From Rhodotorula mucilaginosa (Eukaryota > Basidiomycota > Microbotryomycetes > Sporidiobolales > Sporidiobolaceae), in assembly GCA_034406715.1 (NCBI GenBank), contig CP137874.1, forward strand, positions 1 through 64,000: a DNA stretch of 64,000 nt, written 5' to 3'. Each line of letters starts with the position of its first letter. Within the stretch, counting starts at the first letter, position 1. Shown here piece after piece: positions 10,400 through 21,030 of this stretch. The notes beneath the pieces are model-generated. The model saw nothing but the letters and a program-made list of their open reading frames with translations, was not told where the DNA came from and did no database searches. The position numbers and the translations under genes are program-made.

Positions 10400-12166
10400 A
10401 TGTCAAGCACAAACTCTCGCCGTCAGCGCCACGGCAGTACGAACCGGGGACGGGAAACGCCGCACGTCCGCCATTCTTCATCATCTTCCATCAGCAGCAG
10501 CGACTACTTCGAAAGTGCCGATGAGGAGGCACGCATTGGTGGCACGCCGCGCGCGGGTGGGAAGCAATGGACTATGCGCTCCGTGGTGAGTGCTTTGCCG
10601 TTCGCTCACTCGCGTGCTGCCTTGCTGACAGCAGCTCCTGGATACAGAGCAAGGGATCCGGCGGGAGGACCAACGACTATCGCTCAACCCGTCAAGATGA
10701 CTACAGCGACGATGGCTATGGTTCAAGCGAAGACGAGAAGCAGAAGAAACCGTCCTCCAAGAAGAAGGGAGGATACCCCGCTTCTGACGCCTCGTATGAT
10801 TCGGATCCGGATCAGAACCCATCCAAGCGAGGCAAAGCCAGCGCCAACACGGGGAAGGGTGACGATGATGATGATGATCAGCAGGAGGAGGAGAAGGAGA
10901 ACGGCAACAGCAAGAAATGGTGGTGGGTCGGCGGACTCGCAGCCATCCTTGTTGCGCTCCTGATCATCGGCGGAATGTACCTGGTGAGTCTTCTATGGCC
11001 TCCCCGCATAGTCCAGCTAGAGAAATAACTGACGCCCAAGAAATCCTTGCGACAGTGGAACCGATCGAATTCTGCGGCGTCGGACGGCTCGGCTTCTTCA
11101 GGCGCAGCGAACAGCACCTCCCTTGCGCCTTCTTCCGCCGCTACGGACAGCTCCGCCTCAACCCTAGATCAAACGACCACAGCACTCGATTCAACAACCT
11201 CGCAAAGTACAACCGAGTCACTGACCAGTTCACCCTCCAAGACCAAGAACGCCGAGACGCAGAAACCGTCTCCGACGCCAAGCAAGACGCAGCCAGACCC
11301 GGCTCCTTCGACGACGTATGCAGCTCAAATCACTTGGTTCCATGCTCGTGAGTGATCAGTTGACCTCATCGCTGCCTTGCTCCTTGCTTTCCGGTTCTGC
11401 CATGAGAATCGGGCGCGGGCGCTCGAGGTCTGTGGTAAGTTCCGACTGATCTCTCTGACACTCCACCACCTGCCTCTCACAGCCAACGAGGTATCGGAAT
11501 GTGGGACAAAAGCCAGCAACGACGATTACGTAGTCCGGATCAGTCCCGAACTGGTGGGCCCTTCTTGAGGATGTTTTCGAGAAGCTGTTCGACAAGCTGA
11601 CGCGGCGCAACAGTACGGAGATCCGGAATCGGTCTCACCACTGTGCGGCACGTGGATCAGTCTGTACCAGCTCGAGAAGGACAGCATGGTTCGCGCGACG
11701 AGTGCGTTGCTTTCTCTCATGTTTTGCCAGTTTCGCGAATCTCTCTCTGTCGGAGACGCAACTGACTCTTTTGCCGTTACCCCTTTCTCCCTACGCCACC
11801 CACGGAAACCTACTCCCAACCCTACTCCCGCCAGTCGAGGGCATCTCGCCCAACATGACCGGACACAACCTCGACCTGTCTCGCAAAGTGTTCCAAGCGC
11901 TGACCTCGAACCTCAAGCTCGGGACGACGCTCGCGCAGTGGTGGCTCACTGAGGAGAAGCATCGTCCTTCGGCTAGCTTGTCGTCCGCGGCCGCTGCTCC
12001 GACCGGCAAGGGAGACAAAGCGCCAGGAGGAGGAAAGGAGGAAGGGGAGGAGGAGGAGGGTACAGTCACGATTGCGACGGCTCCGAATCCTCCGCTCGAG
12101 ACGGGCAGCGGTTCTCACGACGGGGAACTTTCGCCGAACGGGATCTCAGAGACGAACGACTATTGA
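10400..12166 (+). CDS. Single-pass membrane protein with C-terminal DPBB domain, copy 2
   Basis: The ATG at 10400 begins a Ser/Arg-rich then highly charged cytoplasmic region (DDDDDDQQEEEKENG). One transmembrane helix follows (WWWVGGLAAILVALLIIGG), then a Ser/Thr-rich outer stalk. The DPBB domain has ITWFHA, SECGTKASNDDYVVRISPEL, CGTWISLYQL, SMVRAT joined by splicing to IEGISPNMTG, then LDLSRKVFQAL and LAQWWL. A charged tail of about 65 residues ends at 12166. Domain order and topology match copy 1, but sequence similarity is low outside the barrel. The classic DxCxxC segment of the barrel is replaced by SPNMTG, which may affect activity. The junction between ITWFHA and NEVSECG near 11346-11472 is not fully resolved; a donor GTCTGT at 11428 is one frame-consistent choice. 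Confidence 0.8.
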
Positions 12167-12546
12167 GTGGCGCTGGCTAGGGTCCTGGGTACAAAACTGA
12201 CCTTTTTTGCAATTATTGTGAAGTGTCTCGATTATTCTCCTTCCTCGCTCCATCGTGCCGTCATGAATGTGCGCATGTCCTGTGACCGTCTGTGAATCAG
12301 AGCACGTCTATATGACGGAGTCGCGAAAGCTGGGAAGTTGAACGGAAGCGAGCTGTTTCGCCGACGCACGCGGTCACTCGATTTCTCGTCCTCACTCACG
12401 CACTCGCTCGCGTGGACAGCAAGTGCATAGTTGCAAGGCGTCAACTCGACGTCGACGTGCGCCCCGCTTTGCCTGCCCTGTCCGCCCTGCCCGCGTCGGA
12501 AGAGCTTCCCTCTCTCCAGCTGAGAGCTGCTTCTCCTTAGCGACGG
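12167..12546. other. Spacer: 3' end of DPBB copy 2 and promoter of F-box gene
   Basis: 380 bp between co-oriented genes. It is AT-richer just after the stop (TTTTTTGCAATTATTGTG) and pyrimidine-rich before the next ATG. No gene is supported. Confidence 0.5.
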
Positions 12547-15500
12547 ATGTCGACGCCTCGCGGGTCGGGCGCAGCGACGCCCAAGACGCCTGCGACGTAC
12601 GATGACGACCTCGTGCCCGAGCTGGACCTTCTCGCCCTCCAGCAGCACGCCAACGCGAACCACTTCACGCACGCTGCTCCGCTCTACGCTCGCCAACTCG
12701 GCGACTTCCCGCCCGAGATTATCGCCCTGATCGTGCACCACCTGTACTACGACTATGTCCCGCTCCCGCACCCGTTCCCGAACCCGGACCCGTACATCTC
12801 GCTCGAACCGCCGTCGAGCACTTACCCGGCCCCGCACCTCGCCCCGTCCCTCGACGCCCAGGCGAAAGAACTCCTCGCCGGCCTGTGCCTCGTCGACAAG
12901 ACCTGGTCCGCAGAGGCCACCCGCGCCTTGTGGCGCCGCGTCAGTTTCGGCATGCCGAGAGCCTTCGAGAGCGTCCTTCGCACCATCGAGGAGTACTCGG
13001 GCGGACAGCGCGTCGCGAGGCCGCTCAAGAACGCCTCGCTCAAGCGGACGGGCTCGATTGAAGGAGGAGGGAGTCCGACCGCGCTGGGGCGCCGCGCCAG
13101 TCAGCGCGGCACCAGCAGTCTCGGGTTGACCATGACGACCGCCACCGCCGCCGCCGCCGAGGACCTCCCCGACACTCCGGCCCAGCACGTACCCAAGACG
13201 TGGGCCGATCACCCGACGCCGCGCCTCCCGACGGCCGAAAAGACGACCACCGCGGAACCGCAAGACTACTTTGGGGCAGCAGGAGGTGAGACCGCGCCAG
13301 GCCCAACACGAATTGCTACCTCATATTGACCATCACCCACCCGCAGCTTCGACCCAACAACAAGTGCTGCCGACCCTCGACCCGGCCGAGTCGCCTCTGT
13401 TGTTCACGCGCGCCATCTCGTTTGCCCGGTTCCGCACCGCCGGCATGAAGCGCACCCTCCGCCAAGGCTCGAACGAGCGCTTCGTCACTCCGCAGCGACT
13501 CCTCACGCTCCTGCAAGGGACGCGGTACCCGCGCAAAAAGTTGGCCAAACCCGTCACGGCGGCGGCGAAGAAGGCTGCGGGGGGTGGAGGCGGTGGCGAG
13601 ACGAGTTCGGAAGAGAGTGAAGACAGCTTGGATTCGAGCGTTTCCGAGGATGACGAAGATGACGGCGAGGACGCGCACATGCGCCGCCGTGGACGCTCAA
13701 CCGCTGGCAAGAGGCAAAAGGATGCCGGGCAGGTGAGTCTCTCTCTTCGAACCGGGACCCCAGGACTGAACTGACACCCACCCCCCCGCAGCTCTGCCAA
13801 GTCGGCTTCACCGAGTACATGGACAGTGCCATCACGCGCGAGGTGCTCGAAGAGATGCTGTTCCGGGGCGGCTACCTCGCCGAATACGAAGAGCCCGACG
13901 AGCCGGCGTTCCCGCCCTCGGCGCACTTTGATCCCCTCTTGCACCACTCGTCCTCATCCGAATCAGACTTGAGCTCTTCGGTCACGACGCTCGCGTCTCC
14001 GTTCCACCATGCAACTATGGGTGGCCTGCAACCGCCCGTCTCGCCGCTGGAACCGTTCCACTACCGTGACCTGGGCTCGTCTCACTCTCGCTCACCCTCT
14101 TCGGACCGCGGACACCTGTTGCCCGAGGAAGGCGGCAACAACAACCGCCGCCGCTCTGCGTCGATCACGACTTCGATCGCCGAAGAGGACGAGACCATGG
14201 TCGACACGGACGAGGAAGTGTTTGGCTCGGGGACGCAGACTCCCGTCGGCAGGAGACCGGCCGTCTGGATGCAACGCCGTCCGAGCGGTTCGGCCTACAT
14301 GCCCAGTCACAACGCCTCGGGCGGCGAGGACTTTTCGAACGAGGACCGCGCCGTGGAGATGGGCGACGATGACGACGACGATTTGAGCAATGATGACAAC
14401 GACGAGGAAGACCGCCGCGGTCGCGAGCGGTACGGCCGGGGTCGAGTCCCGTTCCACCAGCACGGAGATTCGCCGCCGACCTTCCGTGGCCGCGGCCGGT
14501 TCCAGCACCTCGGCCTCTCTTCCCCGTCGAACGGCGGCGCGCCACCCCCCTTGATGCGATCGTCATCGCTCCCCGCTCATTCACTTCCCCCAACCTCGGG
14601 AGCCAACCAACCCCCTCCCCGCTCAGCCCACCGCCGCCCCCTGCGCCAAGTCTCGCTCTCGCGCGCGTCCGAGCGGTCCTCTTCCGTCCCGGCCTCGGTC
14701 GCAGGTCGGTGGCCAACCGAACCGGCCCCGAAGCGCACCGTCCAAGTCCTCGAAGGTTCGCTCGCGATGCAACCCCTGCGCGGATTGGACCTGTGCGGGT
14801 GCGTCAGTCGCGTGTTTGTCGCCGCGTTGGAGGACCTCGCACGGACGTACAAACTCGGTCCGCCCGCGTTGATGCCGCCGCCGAGTCCGACCGCCGGCTT
14901 GATGGAGTCGCTCGCCGAAGACAATGAAGACTCGGAAGCTGCGGCCGAGAATGGCGAGGGCATGCGCACCCCTTCGGTCCGGTCGATGCGACTCGGGTTC
15001 GGCTACGAAGAGCGGACTTTGAACCGGACCTTTTTCCCACACCTGCGGCGCCTCGGCCTCGCGTCGGCCTTGTTGCCGTCTCACCTGCTGTCGGCGTTTG
15101 TGCTCTCGTTCCCGTACCTGACGCACCTCGACCTCGGTTCGACCCTGACGACGCCGTCGCTCTTGAAGGGGTTGGCCCTCGCCGGACAGAGGGGCATCGG
15201 TGGACGGCCGATGCGACTCAAGGCGCTCTCGATCGCGCGGTGCCGGCTCGTGACGGCCGCTTCGATCCTCGGCTTGATGTGCGGCGACTGCCCGCCGTTG
15301 ACCACGCTGGCGGGTTTGACCGACGACGACGACGAGTCGTGGGGCAGCGGCGAAGTCGTCTCCGAGTTGGTCGACCTGTCGCTCTTTGGCGACCGGACGT
15401 ATCCCTCGCCGCTCGAGTCGCCCGAACTGCGCCTGATCGTGTCGGCGTCTCCCGCGTTCCGGTCGGGGCGACTGCGCACGCTCGATCTGTCGAGCACGCC

Positions 15501-16227
15501 GATGACGGACCAGATCTTGAGCGAACTCATCCCTGCGCAACCGCACCTGCTCGAACTCGGCCTCGCGCACTGCCGCTCGATCACGATGCAAGCGGTCGCG
15601 AGCTTCTTGTGCGACAAGGCCCCGTCGGTCGAAGTGCTCGACTTGAGTTACTCGTGCCCGTCGACGGTGGGCCAAGGGATCTCGTCCCGCCGGCGCGTCA
15701 CGCTCGGCCAACCGACCATCTCGATCATGGAACTGCACGCGATCCTCTTGTCGCAGTGCGCGAGCGTCGAATCGAGTTCGGCCAACCCGGAAGAGGCGCA
15801 ACTGTTTCTGGCGTTCCGGGCGACCAACCTCCGTGTGGTCGAGTTGGACGAAAAGAGCCTCGAGTTGGTCCAGGGCGGGGCGGGCGATTGGAAACCGATC
15901 TGGGGCAAAGGGCGCCGCGGGTGGTACGTCGACACGGCGACGACTTCGCGCGTGACTCCCTCGGACTCGCCCCTCTCGAGGCCGCGGCAACTCGTCCACT
16001 TGGGCCGGGACGACCCGCAGCGGCTCGGGCTGTTGCACCTGTCGAAGCAACCCGGGGCCGGGATTTTCGAGATTGGCTGGCTCGCGCGCAAGTTTGAAGT
16101 CATGAAGGGCGAAGGCATGATGGGGTCCCGCGAAGGACTCTTTGCGTTCCACGCTTTCGGCGTGAGTCCGTCACTGTCTTTCGCATACGAGGATCTAACT
16201 CACTGACGTGCTCCCTCCAAACAGTAA
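12547..16227 (+). CDS. F-box / leucine-rich-repeat protein
   Basis: About 1,150 residues over four exons (roughly 12547-13285, 13348-13733, 13791-16161, 16225-16227). Residues ~55-75 form an F-box-like helix pair (LGDFPPEIIALIVHHLYYDY) followed by LVDKTWSAEATRALWRRVSF, the usual context of fungal F-box proteins that recruit substrates to SCF ubiquitin ligases. A long acidic/Ser-rich disordered middle follows. From about residue 640, degenerate leucine-rich repeats appear (LRGLDLCGCVSRVF, YLTHLDLGSTLTTPSLLKGL, LRTLDLSSTPMTDQIL, LLELGLAHCRSITMQAV, VEVLDLSYSCPSTV). The exact orthologue was not recognised. The open frame reads through the last donor to a stop at 16206; splicing of 16162-16224 instead joins GGC to a bare TAA. 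Confidence 0.85.
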
Positions 16228-16270
16228 CGGCCATCTTCTCCTCGGCTCCCAAACAGTAACGGCCATCTTT
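16219..16270 (+). repeat. 32-bp tandem duplication containing the last 3' splice acceptor
   Basis: The motif AAACAGTAACGGCCATCTT occurs at 16219 and again at 16251. Each copy carries a CAG acceptor followed directly by TAA, so either site yields the same stop codon for the F-box gene. Confidence 0.85.
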
Positions 16271-16637
16271 TCTCTCTCGGCTCTCTTTCCTCGAATTCTC
16301 CTACACACCCAACATAATCCTCTGTATGCGCCTCCTAATCATTCACCCACGATCCTCTGTATGCATCCTGTCCCATTCCCTTTACACTCATACCCGTATC
16401 CTGCACGCACTCCCTTCATTTTCTTGTCCGCACCGTCTTGCATTCGCAAACCCCTCGCATCCGAAAGTCGCCAGCCAGTTTGAGCGCGCGCGTTCCGGCC
16501 ACTCTCGTGCGAATGGAGAGCACATCAGACGGATAGTTTAGAAGAATTTCACGCCTCGTCCTCCTGTTCGCATACCTTCGCGCGGTCTCTCTCTCTCGGC
16601 CGTCTACTCCAAAACACCATTTGAGCTCCGGTGCACC
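16228..16637. other. Convergent 3' region, F-box gene / COX8
   Basis: 410 bp between converging genes, C/T-rich on the plus strand. It presumably contains both terminators. No gene is supported. Confidence 0.5.
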
Positions 16638-17144
16638 TTATGCCGACGCCTTCCAGATCTGGAATGCCGAGGCTGTTGAACCGGCACAGAGGCGTCAGCA
16701 CATCCGGATCTGTCACGATTGACTTGACCGCGGAGGGGGGAAGTCAACGCACCGACAAAGGGGAGGGCGAATCCACCGCCAAAGAAGGCGACCATGTAGA
16801 CGGCGAGCTTGGTGCCGTTGGTCTGGTCTGCGCGGGCGGGCGGGCGGGCGAACGGGCGAACGGGGTTCATAGAGAGTCAGTCAGTCAGTGCTGCCCCTGT
16901 AGATGCCCCTCGTCGCTCCAGCGGGCGGGCGGGCGGACGGGGTCGACTGACCGAACGGCGTAGTGTTGTTCATGACGTCTGCAAGCGGGTACAAGTGCGT
17001 CAGTCTACAGCCTCGACAGCGCATGTGGAACTGGTCCCCGAGGGAGAGGAACTGACTGTCGACATGGAAAGCGCGGGCGTTGCGGGGAGCGGCGCGGCGA
17101 ACGGCAGCCTGGCGAGCGACGGTGAGCGACTGGCGGGCAAACAT
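16638..17144 (-). CDS. COX8: Cytochrome c oxidase subunit VIIc (COX8)
   Basis: Four exons encode only about 76 residues. Exon 1 (from ATG 17144) gives a basic, amphipathic mitochondrial presequence (MFARQSLTVARQAAVRRAA) with a likely processing region near RNARAFHVD. Exon 2 gives NVMNNTTPFG. Exon 3 gives TNGTKLAVYMVAFFGGGFAL and PFVG, the single inner-membrane helix typical of subunit VIIc/Cox8. Exon 4 gives ASAFQIWKASA and the stop at 16638. Every junction follows GT-AG (donors GTCAGT, GTCAGT, GTGCGT). The product is a small nuclear-encoded structural subunit of respiratory complex IV. Introns hold short GGGCGGGC and GTCA tandem runs. Introns make up over half of the gene. Confidence 0.88.
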
Positions 17145-17384
17145 CTCGGCTTAGACTATGCACGGCTATGCGATCGTGTAGAGAGAGCGGAAAGGGACTC
17201 GACTCGGAGCCAATCGCAGCCGCGCGCGCGCTCTAGTTTGTAATGCCGCATTACAACTCGATCTGTATTTCCCCTCTATCGCTCCAGCCACTCGAGTACT
17301 GCTCCGTCATTCTCCGGAACCAAGTGAAGAAACTACGTGTAAGCAAAGCATGTTCCAAATGTACGTTAGAGGTGGCAAGGGGCT

Positions 17385-20300
17385 TCAAAAGAGCGCAACG
17401 ACCTGATCAACCTGCTCCTCCTCCGCTTCTCCATCTTCGCCATCCTCATCCTCATCCTCATCAGGCTCGTCGCGCTGCAGCTGTCGCGGCCGACGACCGC
17501 CACCAACGCCGCCCCCACCCCTCCGAGCAACCAGCATCCTCGCCCTCCTCGCATGAACCCTCCGAGCGATCCCGGCCTCTTCTTCCTCGCCGTCATCCTC
17601 ATCTTCCTCAGGGGCAGACGAAGACGCCGAAGTCGACAAGAGGGATGCCAGATCGTCGTCCTCAAAGGGTGGGGTAGGAGTGTTGTTCGTAAGAGCCGAG
17701 TCGTCCGTGTTAGGGCGGGGCGCACCTTCTTCCGTAGCAGCAGAGGGCGGATCTGCGATCGCAGTAGAGTTGGATCCCGTTTCGGAACCGGCGGTGGGGA
17801 CGGGACCCGTCGTCGCGGCTGCTGCGGATCCGCTGACCACCGTCGTCCCGGGCCCGGACAGGGAGTACGCCTCGCTCGGTCCATCTCGGAACAGTTCCGC
17901 ATCCGAGATCCTTTCGCGAGGGCCTTGTGGTGGAGCGCTCGCTGAAGCTGAAGCTGGAGCTGGAGCGGCGGTTGCTGAAGCGGACGTGGACGTGGAGGAC
18001 GACGGGGCCGTAACCGAAGGCGGGGGTGGCGAAGTATCGGTCATCGTTGTCGAGCCTTCTTCTCCAGCGTCAGCAGCAGGATGACGACGACGACGAAGCC
18101 GGAGACCACCATCCTCTTCGTACGCCGGCGCTGTCGTAGGGGAAGAGGAACCTGACGCGCCTGCTGCAGCGAGAGAAGCAGCAGCCGGAGTCGGCTCCCG
18201 CTCACTGCCCCCAACCCCGCGAGTGGATGCCCCCTCACCCTCCTCCTCCGCCTGCACTGCCCCCGTTCTCGTCGCCACCTCAACAGCAGCCGCCGCAGCC
18301 GCCCTCCGTTCCGCCAACAACCGTTCCCTCTTGTCGATCGCTTTTTTCCTCTTCCGTTCGACTTCAGGACTCAGGGTCCCCAAGAACAGCACCACGGCAA
18401 TGAGGACGTTCCTCAACCCCCTCTTGAGCGCTTCGTTCCTCCGAGGATGGGGATGAGCAGGAGCAGGTGGAGGAGCGACGGGTCGTCCGGCGATGGAACG
18501 GGGCGAGAGTCCGAGTTCGCGCGCTTCGGCGACGAGTCCGACGGCCGCGATCAGGTTCAGCCAATACTTGGGCGACAGGCGCGAAGGCGGCGTTCGACGG
18601 TGGTGTCGGTTCGTCGCTCCTGTTCCAGCACGCCGGCGAGGGGCAGGTACAGGCGCAGCAGCGGGTGGAGGAGGAGGATTCCCCTCCTCCTGCCCGAGCC
18701 TCGGCCTCCCATACGGAAACGCCGCCGCGAGCAACTCGTCTCCTCCCGGACCCAGAATCTCCGCCTGGGCCGCCCTCGCCTGCGCCTGCTCCCTCCCCAA
18801 CTGAACTGCCGCCTGGGCCCGATTGGCCCTCCTCCGTTCCCGTTCCGCCCTCTCTCGTTCCCTCATCGCCTGTACCCTCCGTCGGTGGATCGACCACCCC
18901 TCGTAAAAGATCCACAAGACGGCGATGCAGGCGAGGGCGATCCGTTTCGAGGGCGAGGCGTGGCGACCAAAGATGAACAAGAGGAAGGCGAGTTTGAGAG
19001 AGAGGAGAAAGAGCGGGATCAAGAGGGAGAGGATCGCGTCGACGTTGATGATGACCGAGAGGGTCGCACGTCGGCGGGCGAGTAAAGGTGCGTCGGCGGC
19101 CGGTGGCGGCGGCGCGAACCTCTGCTGAGCGCGCAAGTTGGCCAGGACGGCAGCGTCGGCACCTCTCGGGTCCCCTTCGCGCGGCCGACCCCTCCCGTCC
19201 AACCCCGTCCCGGTCCACCCTCCCGACATCGGACCACCAAAGTGCGGGGCCGACGATTGTCTAGCCGTTGACCGTCCTCCTCCTCCTCCGTACGCGATCG
19301 CGGGGGCAGAGGGTTGGAGGGTCAGGATGAGTTGGAGCATGGTGGTCAGGACTTGGTGCACGGCGGCTATGCGACGGCGGCGCTTCTGGGAGAGAGCGTT
19401 TGCAGCGGATTCGTGCGCGGCGGCGAGCAATTCGGGTGGCGTGTGGAGGAGGTAGGGAAGGCCGCTGTGCGAGAGGGGTCGTGTGAGTGAGCAGGGTCAC
19501 GAACAGACATGGCCGCAAAAAAGAAAGAGAGAAACCTCGAGACTCACGCAATCTGAACCACCCTGAACTCTTCTTGGTCTCTTTGGAACTGCCTCTCATG
19601 ATCACCCGCCCGCTTCTCCCCTTCTTTCCGCGCCCTCTCGACCGCATCCTCGACGACCTTCCACACCCCGACCTCTTTCAGCATCTCCTCGACCTCTGGC
19701 AGTCCTTCCTCTCCATTTCCGTTCCCGTGCGCATGCAGCCGGTCGGCGTACCACTGGTGGGCTTTTTGGAGGTTGAGGAGGAGGAGGGCGCGCTGGATCG
19801 GGACGAGCCGGTGCAGGTACGAGAGGTAGGTCGCGTACGGGGTCGGGGCTGCCATGTTTTGGGAAGACGAGCGGGCGGAGAGAGGCTGCGGTTGGGTGGT
19901 GGGGACGGTTTCTTGCGCAGGTTGGCTCTCTGAAGACGGCTCGACCACCGGAACGGGCGGCGGTAGTTCCTCTTCCTCCGTAGTAGTAGTTGAAAGTTCG
20001 CCTGCAATAGCAGCTGGTTGGGTTGACGGCTGCGGTTGAGACGAAGGCGGCGACGTGGAATCGGCAGCAGCAGGAGCAGGAGCAGCAACGGGCGGCGGCG
20101 GAATCCGAGTCCACGCCGACGGGCGGACAATCACATTCAGCTCGAGGGCCTGCTCCTCCGCTCTAGTTGTCAGTACCCCGAGTTCCCCCGTCCCTAGTCC
20201 TGAAGAGAGAGCGCACCTCGTCATCATCGCCGTCGCTTCTCTCGGACCCGACCAAGTCGCCGAGGCGTTCCTGATCGCGGAGGACTCTTCCGCCCAACGC

Positions 20301-20465
20301 GCACACGATGCCGTCCTGCTTCGGCCGCGTGTCGAGGACGCGAGCGAGCGACGCCTTGACGTCCGAGACGGTCGACGAGCGAGTCAACTCGAGCACGAGC
20401 AGCGACGGCGTAGAGCTCGAGGACTGCGAGCTGAGCCGCACAGAGACCCGCACGCGCTCGCCCAT
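17385..20465 (-). CDS. Ubiquitin-like-domain ER membrane protein, HERPUD1/Usa1-like
   Basis: About 950 residues. The N-terminal exon carries a ubiquitin-like fold (SLLVLELTRSSTVSDVKASL, then DGIVCALGGRVLRDQERLGD). A Pro/Ser-rich linker and a helical stretch (YATYLSYLHRLVPIQRALLL) follow. The large last exon (to 17385) has hydrophobic segments DAILSLLIPLFLLSLKLAFL and RIALACIAVLWIFYEGW, a strongly basic coiled-coil-like region, a third hydrophobic segment (NVLIAVVLFLGTLS) and a long disordered Ala/Ser/Glu tail. A UBL followed by a membrane hairpin and the FGRH...IFYEGW pattern are typical of HERPUD/Usa1 scaffolds, which organise the Hrd1 ubiquitin ligase in ER-associated degradation. The start was taken at 20465; an in-frame ATG at 20522 exists. 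The family assignment rests on architecture more than on identity. Confidence 0.72.
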
Positions 20466-21030
20466 CGCATGTGCAGGTCGGATCAGCGGTCGAGAGAGAG
20501 AGAGAGCGAGACGGAGACACAAGTGGGGAAATTAGACGCAGTTGCGCAGACTGTAAATGGACGTAATAACGATGGGCACCGGGTTGCAAATCAAAGCGAG
20601 TTTGTAGACATGAACAAGGAATTCCTAGACTCGGAGGCAGAGGGCCGGGGAGTGGGCAGGAGCAGCGCAAAAAGGGGAAGAGGGGGGAAGGGGGACAGGG
20701 AACCAGCCCTAGGGAGGGGCGCGCGTCACTGCAAGGGAGCTGACCTCGTCACGGTCGGGGGAGAGTGTTCCGGCGTTCGTTGGTTGGAGGAAGTGGCAGG
20801 AACAGTGGAAAACGAGAGAGAGAGGGAAATGCATGCGGAGAGAGAGAGAACGAGCGAGAGAGCGTGAAGAGCAAAAGTTGGTGGCAAAGGAAGCGTGTGA
20901 GGCTTTAGAAACAGGAGAGGGCGGGGTATATGCGAAAATTTCGTTAAGAGAAAGTCCGTCTTCCATCGAGGAACGGCGGGTGGCGCAGACCGACGGGGAG
21001 AGAGTTTCTCCAATCATCGGGCGAAGCGAC
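20466..21030. other. Spacer rich in GA tracts, no gene
   Basis: 565 bp between the HERP-like start and the stop of the two-DPBB gene, which is transcribed towards it. The plus strand is purine-rich with several GAGAGAGA runs (about 20497-20512 and 20812-20868). On the transcribed strand these are CT tracts of the sort common in fungal promoters. No protein is supported. Confidence 0.5.

Noticed and set aside
14623-16152. 509-codon open frame on the minus strand
   Set aside because: It mirrors the leucine-rich-repeat exon; composition is dominated by Arg/Gly/Glu, the signature of a shadow frame.
18364-19218. 284-codon frame overlapping the HERP-like gene on the same strand
   Set aside because: It is an out-of-frame Arg-rich shadow of the exon that carries the two transmembrane segments.
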